9,966 nt of DNA from Nocardioidaceae bacterium (GTDB taxonomy: Bacteria; Actinomycetota; Actinomycetes; Propionibacteriales; Nocardioidaceae): assembly GCA_013811715.1 (NCBI GenBank), contig JACCUS010000053.1, forward strand, positions 1-9,966, read 5' to 3'. Positions within the stretch are counted from its first letter, which is position 1. Each line of letters starts with the position of its first letter. Both the position numbers and the translations under genes were made by a program. Shown here one piece after another: positions 5,934 through 9,966 of this stretch. The notes beneath the pieces were generated by a model. It was not told where the DNA came from and made no database searches. It saw only the letters and a program-made list of their open reading frames with translations.

Positions 5934-6647
5934 ATGAACCGCGGCCGCGGCTGGATCGTCGCAGGAGCGACCCTGGTGGTCCTGCTCGCCGTGTGGGCAG
6001 CCTCGACCTCGCGGGTGGACATCCTCACCTTCCGCGAGCCAAAGCCGACCACGCCAACTCCCCCCCAACAGGGCGAGAGCGGCCGTACCGTCGATGACCG
6101 GCAGACGGAGGCGTCGGAGGAGGTCCTCGAATGGGCCGGCACCGTCTTCGTGGTCCTGCTCTCGCTGCTCGCGCTCGCCGCCCTCACGATCCTGGTCGGC
6201 GCCGTGTGGCTGCGGCGTCGGAGGGCAGAACGGGAACGCCGACGAGAGGGCGCCGGAGCCCGTGTCGACCACGACGACGCCTTCGACCAGGAGGTGCCGG
6301 ACGCGATCGCGCAGGCAGCCGAGGATCAGCTGACGGCGTTGACCGCAGGCACTCCGCGCAACGCCATCGTGGCGTGCTGGCTCGGACTCGAAGAGGCGGC
6401 GGCGACGGCGGGGATCGCGCGCGACCCGGCCGAGACCTCGGCCGAGTTCACCGCGCGAACGCTGTCGACGTACGCCGTGAACGACACCGCCATCACCGTG
6501 CTCTCGGCCTTGTATCGCGAGGCGAGGTTCTCCGAGCACACTCTCACCGAGGCCCACCGGTCGGCCGCCGTCGACGCCTTGCGCCAGCTCCGTGCGGACT
6601 TCAGCCGCACCGTGCAGGACCCCTCTGCGCATGTGGGCTCGCCGTGA
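5934..6647 (+). CDS. DUF4129 membrane protein
   Basis: This 237-residue protein has one membrane segment at about 7-24 and another at about 68-93, joined by a Pro/Thr-rich extracytoplasmic loop (PKPTTPTPPQQGE). A basic stop-transfer run, RRRRAERERRR, follows, then a cytoplasmic C-terminal domain. Residues about 139-221 (TPRNAIVACWLGLEEAA, PAETSAEFTARTL, LSALYREARFSEH) match DUF4129. In other bacteria this domain forms the tail of membrane-bound transglutaminase-like proteins encoded with MoxR and DUF58. Here the transglutaminase part is absent. The function is unknown; a membrane scaffold or adaptor for the MoxR ATPase is an inference. It is the first gene of the operon, with a leaderless-type promoter, and its stop overlaps the next start as GTGA. 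Confidence 0.85.
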   Translation: MNRGRGWIVAGATLVVLLAVWAASTSRVDILTFREPKPTTPTPPQQGESGRTVDDRQTEASEEVLEWAGTVFVVLLSLLALAALTILVGAVWLRRRRAERERRREGAGARVDHDDAFDQEVPDAIAQAAEDQLTALTAGTPRNAIVACWLGLEEAAATAGIARDPAETSAEFTARTLSTYAVNDTAITVLSALYREARFSEHTLTEAHRSAAVDALRQLRADFSRTVQDPSAHVGSP

Positions 6648-7131
6648 CCGATCACGTCTGGGTGCAGCGGCTCGTCGCCGTTGTCTTCTGCTGGGCCGGG
6701 GTGTGGGGCTACGGCGCGCTCGTCGAGGCCGACGTACGACCGGTCATGTTGGCCGCCGCGGTCACCGCCGCGTTGACAGTGATCTGGCTGATCGGCGACG
6801 TCGGCGCCGGCGTCACGCCGGCCGACTGGCGCCAGCCCTACCGGCCAGACCCGCTCACGCGCCACCTCGACCCGCGCTTCTCGACGCTGTCCCGGCTGCT
6901 CGCCGAGGCGTCTGACCGGGCCGCGGTCGGCGACGAGGTGCACCGCACGCTGACCGGGCTCGTGGCGGAGCGGTTGCGTGTCAAGCACGGCATCGACTGG
7001 TACGACGAGCCGGCCCGCGCGCGGGAGGTCCTCGGCCCTCAGCTGGCCGACTACCTCACCGACCGGCCGCGCCCCGCCGGACCCGGCTCCGCCCGCCACC
7101 TCGCCCGCTTGCTCACCCGAATCGAGGCCTT

Positions 7132-7135
<4 letters not shown>
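6644..7135 (+). CDS. Uncharacterised two-TM protein of the MoxR operon
   Basis: This 163-residue protein starts at GTG 6644, overlapping the preceding stop (GTGA). The frame is open further upstream, but that stretch lies within the DUF4129 gene in another frame. Two hydrophobic helices at about 10-27 and 33-53 are joined by a short loop (EADVRP). A hydrophilic tail of about 110 residues follows, with DPRFSTLSRLLAEAS, HRTLTGLVAERLRVKHGIDWYDEP and LGPQLADYLTD. I do not recognise a named domain. Its position between DUF4129 and moxR is common in actinobacterial versions of this locus as far as I recall. The tail, rich in Arg, Leu and Ala helices, may contact the ATPase; that is a guess. It ends at TGA 7133-7135, overlapping the MoxR start. 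Confidence 0.8.
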
Positions 7136-8109
<974 letters not shown>

Positions 8110-8111
8110 CG

Positions 8112-9416
8112 ATGGCCACCGCTCCTACCCCCGCGGTGTGGCGGCCCACGCCCGCCCACCTGCGCGCCGCGGCCGTCGGGCTGCCGCTGGCGGTCGCCGC
8201 GATCGCCGTACGCCGACCGGACCTGCTGGTGCTCGCGACCCCGCTCCTCGTGATCACGTTGTGGTCGGTCCTCGACCGGCCGCGGGAGGCGCCGCGCACC
8301 TCGGCCCGGCTCGTAAGTTCGACCCTGCGGGAAGGCGAGGAGACCAGCCTCCATGTCGATTTCGGCCTGCCCGCCGGGACGCGGCAGAGCATCGCCACGG
8401 TGCACTCTTCGCCGTGGCTCCACCTACGCCCGCGTCGGGGTGTGCTGGCACTGGCGATGGCGGACGAGCCGGCCGCGACGCTGGACTTCGAGGTCAGGTC
8501 GACGCGCTGGGGAGAGCAGCACGTCGCCGTGGTGGTCGCGGCCACCAGCAGCTGGGGCGGCTACCGCTGGGGGCCGGTCGGGCTGCCGGACTTCGGCGTG
8601 ACGACGTTGCCGCTGCCGGCCGTCTTCGACGCGGCAGCGCCTGCGCCCCATCCCAGCGGCCTGGTCGGCGTCAACCGGTCGGCGCGGCTTGGTGACGGCA
8701 GCGAGTTCGCGGGCATCCGACCGTTCCACACCGGCGACCGGCTCCGCCGCATCCACTGGCCGGTGTCGCTGCGCACCCGCAACATCCACGTCTCCGAGAC
8801 GTGGGCGGACCAGGACACCCAGGTCGTGCTCGTCGTGGACGCGACCAGCGACGTGGGCGTCAGCGAGGGCATCGACGGCGCCGCTAGCAGCCTCGACACC
8901 GCGGCGAGAGCCGCCGGGGCCATCTCGGAGCACTACCTGCACCGTGGCGACCGTGTCGGTCTGCGGATCTTCGGTACGGCGAGGCGCACCCGGCTGTCGG
9001 CCTCGACGGGGAAGCTGCACCTGCGTCGCGTGCTCGACATCCTTGCCACGATGAGCGTGCAGCCGCCCCATCTCGAGGACAACACGCGGATCCAGTTCGG
9101 CCTCGACGCCGGAGCGCTCGTCATCATGTTGTCCCCGCTCTTCTCCGTCACGGCCTTGGGCCACGCCGTCACCCTCGCCCGGCAGGGGCTGACCGTTGTG
9201 GTCGTCGACACACTCCCCGCCGGGCTGCCAGAACAGACCCGCGATCCCTATGTGGCGTTGGCATGGCGGATCAGACTGCTGCAGCGAGAGGCAGATGTCC
9301 GCCGGGTCAACGGGGCCGGCATCCCGGTCGTTCCGTGGTTCGGACCGGGCAGCCTCGACCAGGTGCTGCGCGACATCGGCCGCCGTGCCTCAGCCCCACG
9401 GATGGCCCGACGATGA
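8112..9416 (+). CDS. DUF58 domain-containing membrane protein
   Basis: This 434-residue protein has hydrophobic segments at about 20-33 and 37-54, then a beta-rich region (about 65-175) and the DUF58 core: GDGSEFAGIRPFHTGD (194-209), RRIHWPVSLR (212-221), and VVLVVDATSDVG (238-249) beginning a von Willebrand A-like fold. The DxSxS metal-site motif appears as DATSD, so metal binding is doubtful. Further on are LRIFGTARRTRLSAS and ALVIMLSPLF. DUF58 proteins are standard partners of MoxR ATPases; a membrane-bound substrate adaptor is the usual inference. ATG 8112 is 2 bases after the MoxR stop, without a clear Shine-Dalgarno site, suggesting translational coupling. Upstream codons of the frame lie inside moxR and are not used. 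The stop overlaps the next start as ATGA. Confidence 0.92.
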   Translation: MATAPTPAVWRPTPAHLRAAAVGLPLAVAAIAVRRPDLLVLATPLLVITLWSVLDRPREAPRTSARLVSSTLREGEETSLHVDFGLPAGTRQSIATVHSSPWLHLRPRRGVLALAMADEPAATLDFEVRSTRWGEQHVAVVVAATSSWGGYRWGPVGLPDFGVTTLPLPAVFDAAAPAPHPSGLVGVNRSARLGDGSEFAGIRPFHTGDRLRRIHWPVSLRTRNIHVSETWADQDTQVVLVVDATSDVGVSEGIDGAASSLDTAARAAGAISEHYLHRGDRVGLRIFGTARRTRLSASTGKLHLRRVLDILATMSVQPPHLEDNTRIQFGLDAGALVIMLSPLFSVTALGHAVTLARQGLTVVVVDTLPAGLPEQTRDPYVALAWRIRLLQREADVRRVNGAGIPVVPWFGPGSLDQVLRDIGRRASAPRMARR

Positions 9417-9964
9417 GGGTCCCCAACTTCGTCTGGCCGCTGGTCGACTGGAGCACGGACAGCGGCGGCCATCACTGGCTGCTGCGCGCCGCGACGTGTG
9501 CGGCGACGGTTTGGTTCCTGGTCGCGTCGGAGATCGTCGGGACAGGTGCGTCGTTCCTGATGCTCGTCGGGGTGACGCTGACACTGATCTGGGCGGTGGT
9601 ATCCCCCGACTCAGCCGCTGCCCTGGCCTTGCTGGCCCTGCTCGGGTGGGAGTGGTACACGTCCGTGCAGGATTCGGTGACGCCGTGGACGCTGGTCGCC
9701 GCCGTCAGCATGTTCGTCGTACACACGTCCGTCGCATCAGCGGCGACCGCGCCCGCCGGCGCTCGCTTCGTCGACCCACGCCCGGTACGGCGACTGGTGG
9801 CGGCGGTCGTCGTACTCGCCCTCACCGCGGGTGTCTGGGCGGCGGGTGGTGTGCTCGTCGATGTCGAGGGGTCGCAGCCGGTGCTGTCGACGGTGGCCGC
9901 GTTGCTCGGCCTGGCGGCGCTGGGCTGGTTCGTCCGCGACGCCAGCCTCCCCCGCCCCGGCTAA
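9413..9964 (+). CDS. Polytopic membrane protein, last visible gene of the MoxR operon
   Basis: This 183-residue protein starts at ATG 9413, overlapping the DUF58 stop (ATGA), and ends at TAA 9962-9964. About six hydrophobic stretches are visible, near residues 23-42, 45-63, 66-84, 91-112, 126-148 and 156-174, with a basic cytoplasmic-looking loop (DPRPVRRL) before the fifth. No catalytic motif or named domain is recognised. Small integral membrane proteins often follow DUF58 in MoxR loci, so it is probably part of the same complex. The function is unknown. Whether the operon continues beyond the window cannot be seen; only two bases remain after the stop. Confidence 0.85.
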   Translation: MRVPNFVWPLVDWSTDSGGHHWLLRAATCAATVWFLVASEIVGTGASFLMLVGVTLTLIWAVVSPDSAAALALLALLGWEWYTSVQDSVTPWTLVAAVSMFVVHTSVASAATAPAGARFVDPRPVRRLVAAVVVLALTAGVWAAGGVLVDVEGSQPVLSTVAALLGLAALGWFVRDASLPRPG

Positions 9965-9966
9965 GC

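Noticed and set aside
5856..7099. Two minus-strand open frames of over 250 residues opposite the DUF4129 and two-TM genes
   Set aside because: Their composition is typical of antisense frames in high-GC DNA. The plus-strand frames form a tightly overlapping operon with recognisable domains.
8424..9164. 246-residue minus-strand open frame opposite DUF58
   Set aside because: It has no recognisable domain, and the sense frame carries the DUF58 motifs.

Overview
The window is G+C-rich chromosomal DNA with GTG starts, 4-bp start/stop overlaps and strong G/C preference at third codon positions. This fits a high-GC actinobacterium. A Nocardioides-like (Propionibacteriales) host is a guess from gene content and codon style, not something the sequence proves. 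I see no rRNA, tRNA, CRISPR array, insertion sequence or phage gene. Ten genes are complete and one is cut by the left edge.

Left part (1-2874): the 3' part of a PaiB-type FMN-binding protein (+) converges on a short-chain dehydrogenase (-). Between them is a tandem pair of 63-bp imperfect repeats, each with an 11- or 10-bp inverted repeat at its ends. The second unit encodes the last residues and stop codon of the dehydrogenase. The dehydrogenase is divergent from an extended-SDR NAD(P)-dependent epimerase (+). Their 87-bp spacer holds an imperfect dyad.

Middle part (2875-5859): a minus-strand two-gene unit encodes an AbiEii/MNT-like nucleotidyltransferase-fold protein and an XRE-type DNA-binding protein, resembling a toxin-antitoxin module. 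Its promoter region has a perfect TATCAG-NN-CTGATA palindrome overlapping a -10 box placed for a leaderless mRNA. Divergent from it is a secreted endonuclease/exonuclease/phosphatase-family protein that contains an EF-hand-like calcium loop. This gene converges on a small acylphosphatase gene (-).

Right part (5860-9966): a five-gene plus-strand operon encodes a DUF4129 membrane protein, an unnamed two-TM protein, a MoxR AAA+ ATPase, a DUF58 protein and a polytopic membrane protein. Three of the four junctions overlap by 4 bp and the other has a 2-bp gap. Known MoxR-DUF58 loci suggest an ATPase-driven maturation or assembly system at the membrane. The substrate is not evident here. No transglutaminase-domain gene is present in the window.

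The best candidates for something little described are the nucleotidyltransferase/XRE pair with its compact operator-promoter, and the tandem hairpin repeat that writes the end of the dehydrogenase gene. The rest are recognisable families.
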